DNA from: CAYFVR01 sp046541515
GTDB taxonomy: Bacteria; Desulfobacterota; Desulfobacteria; Desulfobacterales; Desulfococcaceae
Reading direction: 5' to 3'
Assembly (NCBI GenBank): GCA_046541515.1
Contig: JBKHDD010000055.1
Coordinates: 1-26,606 of the forward strand
DNA length: 26,606 nucleotides
Position 1 is the first letter of the stretch, and each line of letters starts with the position of its first letter. Positions 1 to 7,959 of the stretch are shown one piece after another. Below the pieces are notes generated by a model, which ran no database searches, was not told the DNA's origin, and saw nothing but the letters and a program-made list of their open reading frames with translations. Made by a program: the position numbers and the translations under genes.

Positions 1-232
1 CCCCGCCTTGCCGGCATATCCCGAGTGGCGTCCCAAGCGCGGATCAAACGCCCCGCGCGCCGTTGCCCAATCGAATCCACAAAACTTTTCGTATTGGCAA
101 TCCACTGTTTTCACGAGTGGAAGCCAAAGCCGAGAGAGGAAAATTTTAATTTTAATAAAATTATGCTTTTTTTATTTCAACATAGGTCGCACAGTTTAAC
201 CAAATTAAAATTAAACAACAAGGGAAGCCCCC
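1..232. other. Non-coding leader, AT-rich in its second half
   Basis: I see no convincing gene here. Bases about 140-215 are strikingly AT-rich compared with the rest of the window, with runs of T and A. This is the expected place for a promoter of the decayed cluster starting at 233, but I cannot pick a clear -35/-10 pair. The short open frames crossing it look like chance. Confidence 0.5.
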
Positions 233-490
233 ATGAAGAAAACCCATCTGCCCATCATCGATCCCCAGCGCGACTTTTGCGACCCCGACGGGCGCCTTGG
301 CCGTTTCCTGCGGAACCGCCGACATGGAACGTCTGGCCGGATTTTTGGACCGGAACGGCGACCGAATCCGGGACGTCCACGTCGCCCTGGACACCCACGA
401 CTTTTTCGACATCTCCCATCCGGTGCTTTGGGTGAACGGCGCGGAAGACGGCCAAGACCCGGTCCCCGCGCTTCCAACCCATTTCGAAGA
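233..490 (+). pseudogene. Nicotinamidase-like cysteine hydrolase remnant (frameshifted, truncated)
   Basis: The ATG at 233 opens with MKKTHLPIIDPQRDFCDPDG, the first strand of the nicotinamidase/isochorismatase fold; the Asp of IIDPQ is the usual catalytic aspartate. At about 290-294 the frame changes by one base. The protein continues in the third frame with ALAV...TADMERLAGFLDRNGDRI and DVHVALDTHDFFDISHPVLWVNG, which is typical of this family. Similarity stops near 490, well before the region that should supply the catalytic Lys and Cys, so the 3' half has been deleted. The intact enzyme would deamidate nicotinamide for NAD salvage. With a frameshift and no catalytic cysteine it should be inactive. 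Family assignment is fairly sure; the exact subfamily is not. Confidence 0.7.
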
Positions 491-510
491 AGGAGGTCCC
501 CGCGCCCCGA

Positions 511-1254
511 ATGAATCCCGCGAACAACAACCACGAGATGATGGTTTCCCAGGTTCCCGGTTCCGGCACGTTTCAGTTTTCCGGAACGCGGCCCGAAAAT
601 CTGGGCGCGACGGAATGCACGCTGGCGACCATCGTGGCGGACGAAACCAGCGGCGTGGCCGCCTTCGCCGACGAGCCGTTCAAGGCGGTCCAGCCCGTCT
701 TGGCCGCGTGCCGGAAGAATCCCCGGGCGGACAACCTGATGGTCAGGCTGGTCCGCTCAACGGCCCACGGTTTCAAGCCCCTTTCCGCCATCGATCCGGC
801 GGCCTACGACCGGTTCCGCCCCGACGGCATGACTGCGCCGTACGACGCCACCCGCGCCGCCGCGGGCGCGACCAAGACCTACGCGGCGTCGCTCGGTTCT
901 CAGGATTTCGACGTGAACGGCGCGATTTACGTCATCACCGACGGCGCGGACAACGTGTCCAGCACTCGGCCCAAGACGATTGCGGACAAGATCCGGGCCG
1001 CCGAGCAGGGCGACGACATCGAATCGCTGGTCACGGCGCCGGCGGGCCTCAAAGGGCCCGGCGCCAGGGAAAGCGATAAAATCGTCAAGTGCCTGCCCGG
1101 GTTTCAGAAGGACGCCAAGTTGACCCGCCAGGTGGACGTGGGCGACGCCGCCCCGGACCGCATGTCCCGGCTCGCCGCCTTCGTGAGCCAGAGCATCGGC
1201 AGCCAAAGCCAGAGCCTGGGGACGGGCGCGGCGTCGCAGCCGCTGACGTTCTGA
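511..1254 (+). pseudogene. Degenerate von Willebrand factor A (VWA)-like protein
   Basis: This 247-residue open frame has the layout of a small TerY/TerF-like VWA protein. There is a hydrophobic strand TLATIVAD near residue 45, a central helix-strand region with RPDGMTAPYDATRAAAGAT, and the strand IYVITDGADN near 135 that is typical of VWA domains. The metal site (MIDAS) DxSxS, expected just after the first strand, reads DETSGVAAF. It looks like a DTSGSV motif with one codon gained and one lost, so metal binding is probably abolished. Many substitutions at usually conserved places (KCLPGF, VTAPAG, VRSTAHG) also suggest decay. An AGGAGG at 491 lies about 14 bases from the ATG, far for good initiation. 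I call it a pseudogene, though the frame is open and it could still be expressed. Confidence 0.6.
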
Positions 1255-1344
1255 AAAGGCGGCGTTCAGCCCCGGTCCATCGCCCCCGGCGGCCATGCCC
1301 GGCCGCCGATGTGGTTGGGAATTTGCTCGCCCCTCGGAGGCGTC

Positions 1345-1800
1345 GTGATCTTTCCGGCCGATCAATACGTCACCGGCAAGGATTCCCGCGTCCCCGGCGC
1401 GGACGCGGCGCTTTCCGGCGCGGGTCCGGTTCCGTTCGCCGCGGTGGCGGACGGTTGTTCCGCGTCGCCGAAAAATCACACGGGGGCGCAAATTTTGGCC
1501 TCGGCGGCCCGGCGGGAGGACGACCGACTCCAAACCGCGAACGGCTCGCCCATCCCCTTCCCCGCCGCGGCGGCCGACCGGCCGACGGTGGCGGGCAAAA
1601 CGCTGTTCGTGCTCGGGGAGCGGCGGCTCGCGAAGATCGGGCTTTCGGAGCCCGGCAAAGGGGCGGTGGCGTCGGTTCGATCCGCTTGGCCGGCGCCGCC
1701 CCATGCGACGGAGCGGTTCCCGAGCGTCCTCCGCCAGAACGCGCCGGGGCTGCCGTTCCTCCGGCTGCTCCGGCCCCGGCCCGGCGGCTTGTCCGGAATT
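1345..1800 (+). pseudogene. PP2C-type phosphatase remnant
   Basis: A GGAGG at 1336 precedes a GTG at 1345 opening with VIFPADQYVTGKDSRV and then PVPFAAVADGCSASP. The ADGCS segment matches the metal-binding DG motif of PP2C-like serine/threonine phosphatases. After about 60 residues the similarity becomes patchy: a short ERFPSVLRQN segment survives near 1713, and the expected body with its second metal-binding Asp is missing. The frame then runs into unrelated low-complexity residues and the next fragment resumes in another frame. It sits directly behind the VWA remnant. VWA plus PP2C recalls TerY-P-type phospho-signalling triads; this link is an inference from fold and order. Confidence 0.5.
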
Positions 1801-1805
1801 CGCCG

Positions 1806-2163
1806 TGCCGGAACCGACCGGATATCGTCTGGTGGACGCCCGGCGGGACGGCGCGGTTTGCGGCGTCATCGCGTTCCGGGGCGGACGCTGCCATCGGTTC
1901 GTGTTCCGCTTCGGCGCAAAAGAACACCGGCGCCACTGCCGAGTGGAATCGGAGGTGGAGCCGGGCACGGCGAATCTGGCGACCCTGGGAAACGGCGTCG
2001 CGGTGGCGGCGGGGGAATCCGGCGGCCTGGAAATCTTTTCGGCCCGGCTGGGTCGGTCAGACATTCGGCAGGTGCGGCGGGAATCGCCCTTGGGGTTGTT
2101 CCGCGAAGGAAATGTCGCGATGGGGGCGGCGGGAGAAACGGCGTACCAAATCCGGATGGTCTA
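1806..2163 (+). pseudogene. C-terminal fragment of an unrecognised protein
   Basis: The second frame becomes protein-like from about 1806 (VPEPTGYRLVDARRDGAV) to a TAA at 2162. It has alternating hydrophobic strands such as GVIAFRGGRCHRFVFRFG, TANLATLGNGVAVAAG and GNVAMGAAGETAYQIRMV. The pattern suggests an all-beta, perhaps propeller-like, repeat of about 40 residues. There is no ribosome-binding site or start codon at the point where the sense begins, and it is fused out of frame to the phosphatase remnant. It is best read as the 3' end of a gene joined by deletion. I do not recognise the family. Confidence 0.45.
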
Positions 2164-2326
2164 ATCCGAATATCGTCGGTCTCGGGATTTCGAACGATGC
2201 CGTCCACATTGGATTTTCGGGTGGAACATCTTGGCAAATGGCCCCAGGGGGCGAGCCATGCACGCCAGCCCATTTCCCGATAAATAAACGGCACTGCCGC
2301 GCTATGGGGAGGAAAAGGAAAAATGA

Positions 2327-2344
2327 GGCCGCCGGATCGCGGCC
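2327..2344 (-). terminator. Intrinsic terminator for the 2359-2688 gene
   Basis: On the minus strand, just past the stop codon at 2359, GGCCGC pairs with GCGGCC around a six-base loop. A T-rich tract (TCATTTTTCCTTTTCC) follows. This is a short but well-placed Rho-independent terminator. Confidence 0.5.
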
Positions 2345-2358
2345 CCGGTGTTCTTCCC

Positions 2359-2688
2359 TCAGGTGGCGACGGGTCCCTCTTCCTTGGGATGTTCCGACTT
2401 CATCCGCAAAATCGCCTCGGCGAGCAGGCGGGCGGTTTCTTCTCCGGCGAATTCGAAATAGTATTCGAGGGTTTCGTCGTTCTCGTCGTCCCGCAGAAAA
2501 ATCTGAATGGCCGAAGCGCCTTCCTCCCCCTTGCCGATGTTGACCTCCCGCACCCGGGCGGCCGGCGCGAGAAACCCCAGCCCGCCTTCCTCGTCCCGCC
2601 AGATGAAATGGGGCGCTTCCAGCAAAAAGGTGTTTCCTTTGATATCGATGTAGGCGTTGCCCTTGATGTCCTTGCTCGGCTCGTTCAT
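2359..2688 (-). CDS. Small acidic hypothetical protein (109 aa)
   Basis: I do not recognise a named family. The start chosen is the ATG at 2688 (MNEPSKDIKGNAYIDIKGNTF), because AAAGGAG lies eight bases upstream; a longer frame to 2730 lacks this support. The protein has a duplicated motif at the start (DIKGNAYIDIKGNTF). Beta-rich stretches follow (LLEAPHFIWRDEEGGLGFL, SAIQIFLRDDENDETLEYYFEF), then a C-terminal helix (EETARLLAEAIL). It is rich in Asp/Glu with no signal peptide or membrane segment, so it is probably cytosolic. It is followed by a terminator and seems to be a single-gene unit. A real gene is likely from the ribosome-binding site and the regular composition. Confidence 0.75.
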   Translation of the reverse strand: MNEPSKDIKGNAYIDIKGNTFLLEAPHFIWRDEEGGLGFLAPAARVREVNIGKGEEGASAIQIFLRDDENDETLEYYFEFAGEETARLLAEAILRMKSEHPKEEGPVAT

Positions 2689-2736
2689 GGAAGCGCTCCT
2701 TTCGGAATGGGAGGGGTGGGGCCGGGGCAAAAGGGG

Positions 2737-2765
2737 AAAGTATTCACGAGGGGGGATTTTTTCAA
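2737..2765 (-). promoter_or_regulatory. Possible sigma-70 promoter for the 2688 gene
   Basis: Minus strand: TTGAAA (2765-2760), a 17-base spacer and TACTTT (2742-2737), about 50 bases upstream of the ATG at 2688. The -35 is good and the -10 poor. Confidence 0.3.
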
Positions 2766-2820
2766 CGCGGGAGGATCGGGATGGGAGAATGGGGAAGGAT
2801 TTACCGAACCGCCATGGGTT

Positions 2821-3201
2821 TTAGTCCAGCCCGGAATTTGGGAAAAACACCGCTGGGCTGCAACTGAAATAATCGGATAAAATAGCGATCTGTCGCTTGG
2901 TGAAATCCCGCTTCCCCGAAAGAAGTTCTGAAACCACGCCCCGGCTTCCGACACCGATTTGCACAAGATCGCGCTGTCGCAAGCGATGTTCCTCCATTAA
3001 ATGTTTCAGGCGATCCAGCGGATCGACCACCGGTTCGGGAAAATGTTCGTCTTCGTAATCTCCGATCAGATTTCCCACCAATTCCAGAAGACCGTACAGG
3101 GGGTGATTTTGATCCCCGCCGGTTTCGTCCATTAATGTGTCGGCCAGGGCAATCAACTCATCCAATTCATCTTCGCTTTTCGGCGGCCGCGAATAAACCA
3201 A
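2821..3201 (-). CDS. HigA-like helix-turn-helix antitoxin, solitary
   Basis: This 126-residue protein has the HigA layout. An acidic helical N-terminal part (residues 8-55, SEDELDELIALADTLMDE) is followed by PLDRLKHLMEEHRLRQRDLVQIG and VVSELLSGKRDFTKRQIAILSDYF, an HTH_3-type DNA-binding domain at about 61-115. HigA neutralises the HigB mRNA interferase and represses its own promoter. The start is a TTG at 3201 with GGGGGGAGG only three to four bases upstream, so initiation may be weak. HigB normally precedes higA, but only about 70 bases separate this gene from the end of mqnA and no toxin frame fits. It therefore seems an orphan antitoxin, or a regulator derived from one. It lies downstream of the menaquinone operon on the same strand. 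Confidence 0.75.
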   Translation of the reverse strand: MVYSRPPKSEDELDELIALADTLMDETGGDQNHPLYGLLELVGNLIGDYEDEHFPEPVVDPLDRLKHLMEEHRLRQRDLVQIGVGSRGVVSELLSGKRDFTKRQIAILSDYFSCSPAVFFPNSGLD

Positions 3202-3271
3202 TGGCCTCCCCCCGTCAAATCAAAACTGTTTTCCGGCAACCAACATCCAACGCTGGAACAGAGGCGCTTTT

Positions 3272-4237
3272 TCAGATTCGAAAACCCGTGGAAACGGGTT
3301 GAGGGAAAGCGGGAAAGCGGAGCGCCGAAGTCGTTGGAAAGGCCCTTTGCGTTGGTATTTGTAATCCATTATCCTTGAAAAAGGACAACTCGACCGGCCG
3401 AGACAAGATGCCTTCCCGGTGCAGCCCGTCGAAAAAGCGGCGGACGCCATGGATTTGGTCGGCGTCCAGGCCGTAGTGGAGGCGGTCGTAGTATTGGCGG
3501 CAGCGGTCGGGGCCAATGCCCAGGCGGTCGCAGGCGCCCGGAAGGATCTCCTCCATCCGCTCCAGCCCGTGCCGGCGGGAGCGGCGGAAGGCCCGGACCA
3601 CGGCGCGAACCCGTTCGGGATGCGCCTCGGCGAAACTTCGGCGAACGGCCCACAGGGCGAAAACGAAGGGAAGGCCGGTTCGCTCCCACCACCAGCTTCC
3701 CAGGTCCAGAACGTGGGGGGCCCAACCATCCATCCGATCCGCCCAGGGCTCCCGAAGCGCGGCGTCGCCGATGACCAGCGCCGCGCCCACATCCCCGCTC
3801 AAATCTTCCCGGGCGCACACCCGCCCCGTTTCAAACCGGGGCCGGACGCCTTCTTCCGCCAGCAAAAACCGGGTCAACGCCGCGGCGGTGGCCGATTCTT
3901 GGGTCAGCAGCACCTTCCGGCCGTCCAACTCCGAAATGGGATTGCGGCTTACCAACAACACGCTCATCACCGGCCCCCGGCAGGAAATCGACAAGTCGGG
4001 CAGCAGCAGCCAATCCTCGGCGTGGCGGGCGTAGGCGGCGGAGGAAACCGGGCTGATGTCCAATTTGCCCTCCGCCAGCATGGCGTTGAGTTCGGCCGGG
4101 GGACCGGAAAACAGGGACATGCCGGGAGGACGGCCCCCGTTGGTCAGGCCGTGGTAAACCGGGGCCACGTTCATGTAGCGGATGCGGCCGACCCGAACAT
4201 CGGACCCGGAGAATTTATCCCGCTGCGGCTGTGTCAT
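3272..4237 (-). CDS. mqnA: Chorismate dehydratase MqnA (futalosine menaquinone pathway)
   Basis: MqnA converts chorismate to 3-enolpyruvoyl-benzoate, the first committed step of the futalosine route to menaquinone. The 321-residue protein starts with the family signature VGRIRYMNVAPVYHGL. It then has LDISPVSSAAYARH, the LSISCRGPVMSVLLVSR strand, the TQESATAAALTRFLL helix, ALVIGDAAL and DLGSWWWERTGLPFVFALWA. All are hallmark blocks of this periplasmic-binding-protein-like fold, in the right order. The ATG at 4237 overlaps the end of the upstream amidohydrolase gene by 23 bases, so the two are translationally coupled. The C-terminus after about residue 285 (FFKDNGLQIP onward) extends some 35 residues beyond the usual end and looks unconserved. 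Confidence 0.95.
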   Translation of the reverse strand: MTQPQRDKFSGSDVRVGRIRYMNVAPVYHGLTNGGRPPGMSLFSGPPAELNAMLAEGKLDISPVSSAAYARHAEDWLLLPDLSISCRGPVMSVLLVSRNPISELDGRKVLLTQESATAAALTRFLLAEEGVRPRFETGRVCAREDLSGDVGAALVIGDAALREPWADRMDGWAPHVLDLGSWWWERTGLPFVFALWAVRRSFAEAHPERVRAVVRAFRRSRRHGLERMEEILPGACDRLGIGPDRCRQYYDRLHYGLDADQIHGVRRFFDGLHREGILSRPVELSFFKDNGLQIPTQRAFPTTSALRFPAFPQPVSTGFRI

Positions 4238-5483
4238 GGACGATCCGTTCCAGAAGCAGGGTGGAGGTGGTCGCCGATACCGGCGAAATCGAAAAAACCG
4301 CCCGCCGTCCGGGCGCCAGCGTGCCGTACCGATTCCCGATCCCGAGGGCGTCCGCCCCGTTCCGGGTGGCCATGTCGAAAATCATTCCCGGCGGAATCCC
4401 GGGAAACCGTTCGGCGGCAAAGGCCATTTCGTCGAACAAATTGAGGGAACCCACGGAAGCCCGGCCGTCGGTGCCCAGGGCCGGGCGCAATCCGGCCCGG
4501 AACATGGCGTCCAGATCGGGAAGCCGCCCGTGGAGTCGCTGATTGCTGCGCGGACAAACGCAGACCGCCGCGCCTCGTTCTTGCACCCGCCGGAAATCGG
4601 CCGCGTCGGCCCGAAGCAGATGAACCAGCAAGGTTCCCGGCCCCAGCAACCCCAGCCGGTCGGCGTGGTCCAGCGGGCTCCGCGCCGGAAGGCCCCAGCC
4701 GGAAACGTCGATGCCCCGCTCGGCCAGAAAATCCGCCCAGTCGCCCCGGCCGGTGGCGAGGAATTCCACCTCCGCCTCGGATTCGGCCAGATGGAGGGAA
4801 AACGGCCGCCACCGCTCCCGGGCGAATTTTCTGAGCGCCTGGAGCAATTCCGGCGCGGCGGTGTGGGGCGCGTGACCGGCGACGGAGGCGGATAAATCCC
4901 CGGCGGTTTGATCCGACAACGCTTCGGCGGGCGGAATTTCCCCGCCCAGAAACTCCCGGAACCAGACGCCGGCAAGACCAGCACCGGCCGTCGCCTCCCA
5001 TGAAATTCCCAGCGTGGTCACTTCCCCAACGGCGGCGCAGCCGGAATCCCGCAACGCCGCCGCGCCGTCTTCCGCGCCCGCCCGCAGCGCCGCCTCTCCC
5101 GCCGCTTCCCGGGCGGCCAGCAGGGAGCGGACCCAGGCTTCAAATCCGCCCTCGGCTGGAACTTGATCGGCCAAGGCGGTCAGCTCCAAATGGACGTGGG
5201 CGTTGATCAGGCCGGGGAGCAGCGCGACATCCCCGCGGTCCACGTTGCGGTCGGCGGCGGGGGGCCGTCCCGTTCCGACTTCCCGAATCACGCCGCCGGA
5301 CTCCACCACGTAGCCGTCCGGGAAAACCGTATCGGAATCGGCGACCACCCACCTTGCGCGGTGAAGGGTCTCGCCGGGCGATGTTTCTTCCCTGCGGATG
5401 ATCAGGGTTTGGACGCTCTCGGCACCGGCGGTCCGGGAAGACGAAGACCGCTTTGCACCGGAATCGGCGGACGGTACGGACAA
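4215..5483 (-). CDS. Amidohydrolase, probable aminofutalosine deaminase (MqnX-type)
   Basis: This is a metal-dependent amidohydrolase of the TRZ/ATZ subgroup. The beta-sandwich N-terminus (ARWVVADSDTVFPDGYVVESGG) leads to LLPGLINAHVHLE with the HxH ligands (H96, H98). It continues with GHAPHTAAPELL, SLHLAESEAEVEFL (H231, E234), VCPRSNQRLHG and LGTDGRASVGSLNLFDEM (D339). Between mqnE/mqnC and mqnA, such a protein most likely deaminates 6-amino-6-deoxyfutalosine to futalosine. That would let MqnB/MTAN-type chemistry proceed; the exact substrate is inferred from context. The best start is a TTG at 5483, two bases after the stop of the fusion gene and behind GGGGAAA; no ATG fits. A longer open frame extends to 6020 but only shadows the fusion gene. 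Confidence 0.85.
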   Translation of the reverse strand: MSVPSADSGAKRSSSSRTAGAESVQTLIIRREETSPGETLHRARWVVADSDTVFPDGYVVESGGVIREVGTGRPPAADRNVDRGDVALLPGLINAHVHLELTALADQVPAEGGFEAWVRSLLAAREAAGEAALRAGAEDGAAALRDSGCAAVGEVTTLGISWEATAGAGLAGVWFREFLGGEIPPAEALSDQTAGDLSASVAGHAPHTAAPELLQALRKFARERWRPFSLHLAESEAEVEFLATGRGDWADFLAERGIDVSGWGLPARSPLDHADRLGLLGPGTLLVHLLRADAADFRRVQERGAAVCVCPRSNQRLHGRLPDLDAMFRAGLRPALGTDGRASVGSLNLFDEMAFAAERFPGIPPGMIFDMATRNGADALGIGNRYGTLAPGRRAVFSISPVSATTSTLLLERIVHDTAAAG

Positions 5484-5485
5484 GT

Positions 5486-7834
5486 TTATTTCCCCGGCCC
5501 GGATGGCGTCCCGACCTCCCCGCCATGCTCCCGAAGATGGTTGTAAAAGCAATCCCGCTGCACGGCCCGAAATCCGGCCGACCGGATCAGTCGAACCATT
5601 TCCGAAAGCGGGAGTTGGAACTGGACGCCGGCCGCCGCCACCACGTTTTCCTCGATCATGGTGCTGCCCAGGTCGTTCGCGCCGAACCGGAGCGCCGCCT
5701 GGGCGATCTTGTCGCCCTGGGTCACCCAGGAGGCCTGGATGTTGGGCACGTTGTCCAGAAAAATCCGGGACAGCGCCAGCACCCGCAGGTATTCGGCCGA
5801 GGTCCGCTTGCGCGCGGGCAGACGGGTGTGGTCGGGCTGGAAGGTCCAGGGAATGAAGGCGGTAAAGCCGCCGGTTTCGTCCTGGAGATCGCGTATCCGC
5901 GAAAGGTGGGCGACGACGTCCTCGGGCGATTCCACGTGGCCGAACATCATGGTGGCGCTGGTTCGAAGGCCCAGCCGGTGGGCGACCCGCATGACCTCCA
6001 GCCACTCGCCGGCGCTGCATTTCCGGGGAGAAATCTTGTCGCGCACTTCGTCCACCAGAATTTCCGCCCCGCCGCCGGGGATGGAATTGAGGCCCGCGTC
6101 AATCAGCTCCTGAAGCACTTTTTCCGGCGAAAGCCCGGTTTTCTTGACCAAAAAGGCGATTTCCGGGGGAGAAAAGCCGTGGACGTGGATGTCGAACTCG
6201 TCGTGGATGAAGCGCAGCAGATCGGTGTAGAAATCCAGATCCAAGTCCGGATGCATGCCGCCCTGAAGCAGAATCTGGGTGCCGCCCAAATCCACCGTCT
6301 CCTGAATTTTTGCCCGCAGGGTATCCCGCTCGATGACGTAGGCGTCCTCGTCGTCGCCGCAACGGAAAAAAGCGCAAAACCGGCAGCCCGAGGCGCAGAC
6401 GTTGGTGTAGTTGATGTTCCGGTCGATCACAAAGGTGACCAGCGGCTCCGGATGAAGCGCCCATCGCTTGCCCTCGGCCAGTTCGGCCAAGGTCAGCAGG
6501 TCGGCCGATTGGAGCAGGGCCAAGGCGTCTTGCGGGGAAATTCTTTGGCCTTGGGCGGCTTCGTTTAAAATGGGGGTCAGGTCTTCCTTGCCAGGAACGG
6601 GCACGGACGGATACGGACGGCTGGCATTGGAATCTTCTGGTTTCTGGCTTCCAACTTCTGGCTTCTGGCTTCCAACTCCCGACTCCTGACTCCCAACTCC
6701 CGACTCTTGGCTTCCAACTTCCGACTTCCAACTTCCACCTTCCGCCTCCACCGCCCGATAAAACGAATCCCGCTCCACCGGCTCAAATCCGGCGGAACGG
6801 ATCAGCTCCACCATTCGCTCCCGGGCCAGGCCGCTGGGGGAGGTGGCGCCGGCCATGTGGGTGATTTTTTCCTCCACGATGGTGCCGTCCAGATCGTCCG
6901 CGCCGAAGGAGAGGGCAACCTGGGCCAGCCGTTCTCCCAGCATCACCCAATAGGCTTTGACGTGGTCGAAATTGTCCAGCATCAGCCGGGCCACGGACAC
7001 CATTTTGAGGTCGTCCACGGCCCCGGGGCCGGAAAGATCGGAAAGCTCGGTGTTGGCGGGATGAAAGGCCAGCGGAATGAAGGCGGAAAAGCCGCCGGTG
7101 CGGTCTTGAAGTTCCCGGAGCCGGAGCAGGTGCCGAACGCGCTCCTCGACGGTCTCGATGTGGCCGTACAGCAAGGTGGCGTTGGTGACGACGCCTTCGC
7201 GATGCAGCGCCTCGGTGACCTCCAGCCAGCGGTCGCCGCCGATTTTATTGGGGTACAGTTCCCGCCAAATCCGCTCGCAAAGCACCTCCGCGCCGCCGCC
7301 GGGCACCATGCCCAATCCGGCTTCCTTGAGGGCTCTAATGGTTCCGGTCAGCCCCAGGCCGCTCAATTGGGCCATGTGGTCGATTTCCACCGCCGTAAAC
7401 GCCTTGATGGTCGCCTTGGGCCGCACGAACCGGGCGGTGCGGATCATGTCCAGGTAATACTGAAAGGGCAGACTTGGATTGACGCCGCCCACGATATGGA
7501 TTTCCCGGACGGGGTCGGCGGACCGCTCCAGCAAGCGCTCCCTCACGTCGAGAATGTTCATGGTGAACGCCCCGTCTCGACGGTCGGAATCCCGGCCGAA
7601 GGCGCAAAACCGGCACTGGTTCCGGCAGACGTTGGTGTAGTTCAAGTGCTGATTTTGGATGAAGAAGGCCCGGTCGCCGTGCCGTCGCCGACGATCCCGG
7701 TCGGCCAGGCGTCCCACGCCAATGATATCCGAAGATTCGAACAGAACGATCCCGTCCTCCGGCCCCAATCGTTCGCCCTTGTCCAGCCGGGCGGCGATTT
7801 CGACCAGTCGCGGATCGGAAAATGAAAAGGCCAT
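5486..7834 (-). CDS. MqnE-MqnC fusion: aminofutalosine synthase + cyclic dehypoxanthine futalosine synthase
   Basis: Two radical SAM enzymes are joined in one 782-residue chain. The N-terminal half (about 1-360) carries LNYTNVCRNQCRFCAFGRD, with the CxxxCxxC cluster at C70, C74 and C77, and VPGGGAEVL. It matches MqnE, which joins 3-enolpyruvoyl-benzoate and SAM to make aminofutalosine. The C-terminal half (about 412-775) carries NYTNVCASGCRFCAFFR (C480, C484, C487), ILLQGGMHP, SIPGGGAEILVDEVRDKISP and FGHVESPEDVVAHL, matching MqnC. MqnC cyclises dehypoxanthine futalosine. Both domains look complete. The linker (about 365-401) is made of heptapeptides like SQESGVG and SQKPEVG, encoded by a heptanucleotide repeat. 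I prefer the ATG at 7834 (GGAAG six bases upstream) to a GTG at 7885, which has no spaced Shine-Dalgarno. It is the first gene of the mqn operon. Confidence 0.93.
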   Translation of the reverse strand: MAFSFSDPRLVEIAARLDKGERLGPEDGIVLFESSDIIGVGRLADRDRRRRHGDRAFFIQNQHLNYTNVCRNQCRFCAFGRDSDRRDGAFTMNILDVRERLLERSADPVREIHIVGGVNPSLPFQYYLDMIRTARFVRPKATIKAFTAVEIDHMAQLSGLGLTGTIRALKEAGLGMVPGGGAEVLCERIWRELYPNKIGGDRWLEVTEALHREGVVTNATLLYGHIETVEERVRHLLRLRELQDRTGGFSAFIPLAFHPANTELSDLSGPGAVDDLKMVSVARLMLDNFDHVKAYWVMLGERLAQVALSFGADDLDGTIVEEKITHMAGATSPSGLARERMVELIRSAGFEPVERDSFYRAVEAEGGSWKSEVGSQESGVGSQESGVGSQKPEVGSQKPEDSNASRPYPSVPVPGKEDLTPILNEAAQGQRISPQDALALLQSADLLTLAELAEGKRWALHPEPLVTFVIDRNINYTNVCASGCRFCAFFRCGDDEDAYVIERDTLRAKIQETVDLGGTQILLQGGMHPDLDLDFYTDLLRFIHDEFDIHVHGFSPPEIAFLVKKTGLSPEKVLQELIDAGLNSIPGGGAEILVDEVRDKISPRKCSAGEWLEVMRVAHRLGLRTSATMMFGHVESPEDVVAHLSRIRDLQDETGGFTAFIPWTFQPDHTRLPARKRTSAEYLRVLALSRIFLDNVPNIQASWVTQGDKIAQAALRFGANDLGSTMIEENVVAAAGVQFQLPLSEMVRLIRSAGFRAVQRDCFYNHLREHGGEVGTPSGPGK
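6634..6743 (-). repeat. Degenerate heptanucleotide tandem repeat inside mqnE-mqnC
   Basis: On the coding strand about 16 units of the form RGRAGYY (GGAAGTT, GGAAGCC, GGGAGTC, AGAAGCC) follow each other. Three units make 21 bases, so the translation repeats every seven residues (SWKSEVG, SQESGVG twice, SQKPEVG, SQKPEDS). Because 7 is not a multiple of 3, gain or loss of one or two units would put mqnC out of frame. Confidence 0.9.
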
Positions 7835-7959
7835 TGGAAGCTTCCGGGACCCGAGGTCCCCCCCGCGTCGTGGACCGCCCGACACCTGGAAGAAGAGGAA
7901 TTTCTTCGCGGCGCCGTGAAAAAAGCGGCATGGTTCACGGACGCTAAGGCATTTGAATG

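Noticed and set aside
757..2064. 435-residue minus-strand frame across the decayed cluster
   Set aside because: Arg/Pro-rich shadow. The recognisable VWA and PP2C fragments are on the plus strand.
5484..6020. Extension of the amidohydrolase frame to a 601-residue protein
   Set aside because: It overlaps the well-supported MqnC half in another frame, and the translation is Arg/Gly/Ala-rich shadow sequence. The TTG at 5483 is a better start.
6634..6743. CRISPR array or IS end at the repeated sequence
   Set aside because: The unit is seven bases, contiguous, without spacers, and stays in frame within a protein linker.
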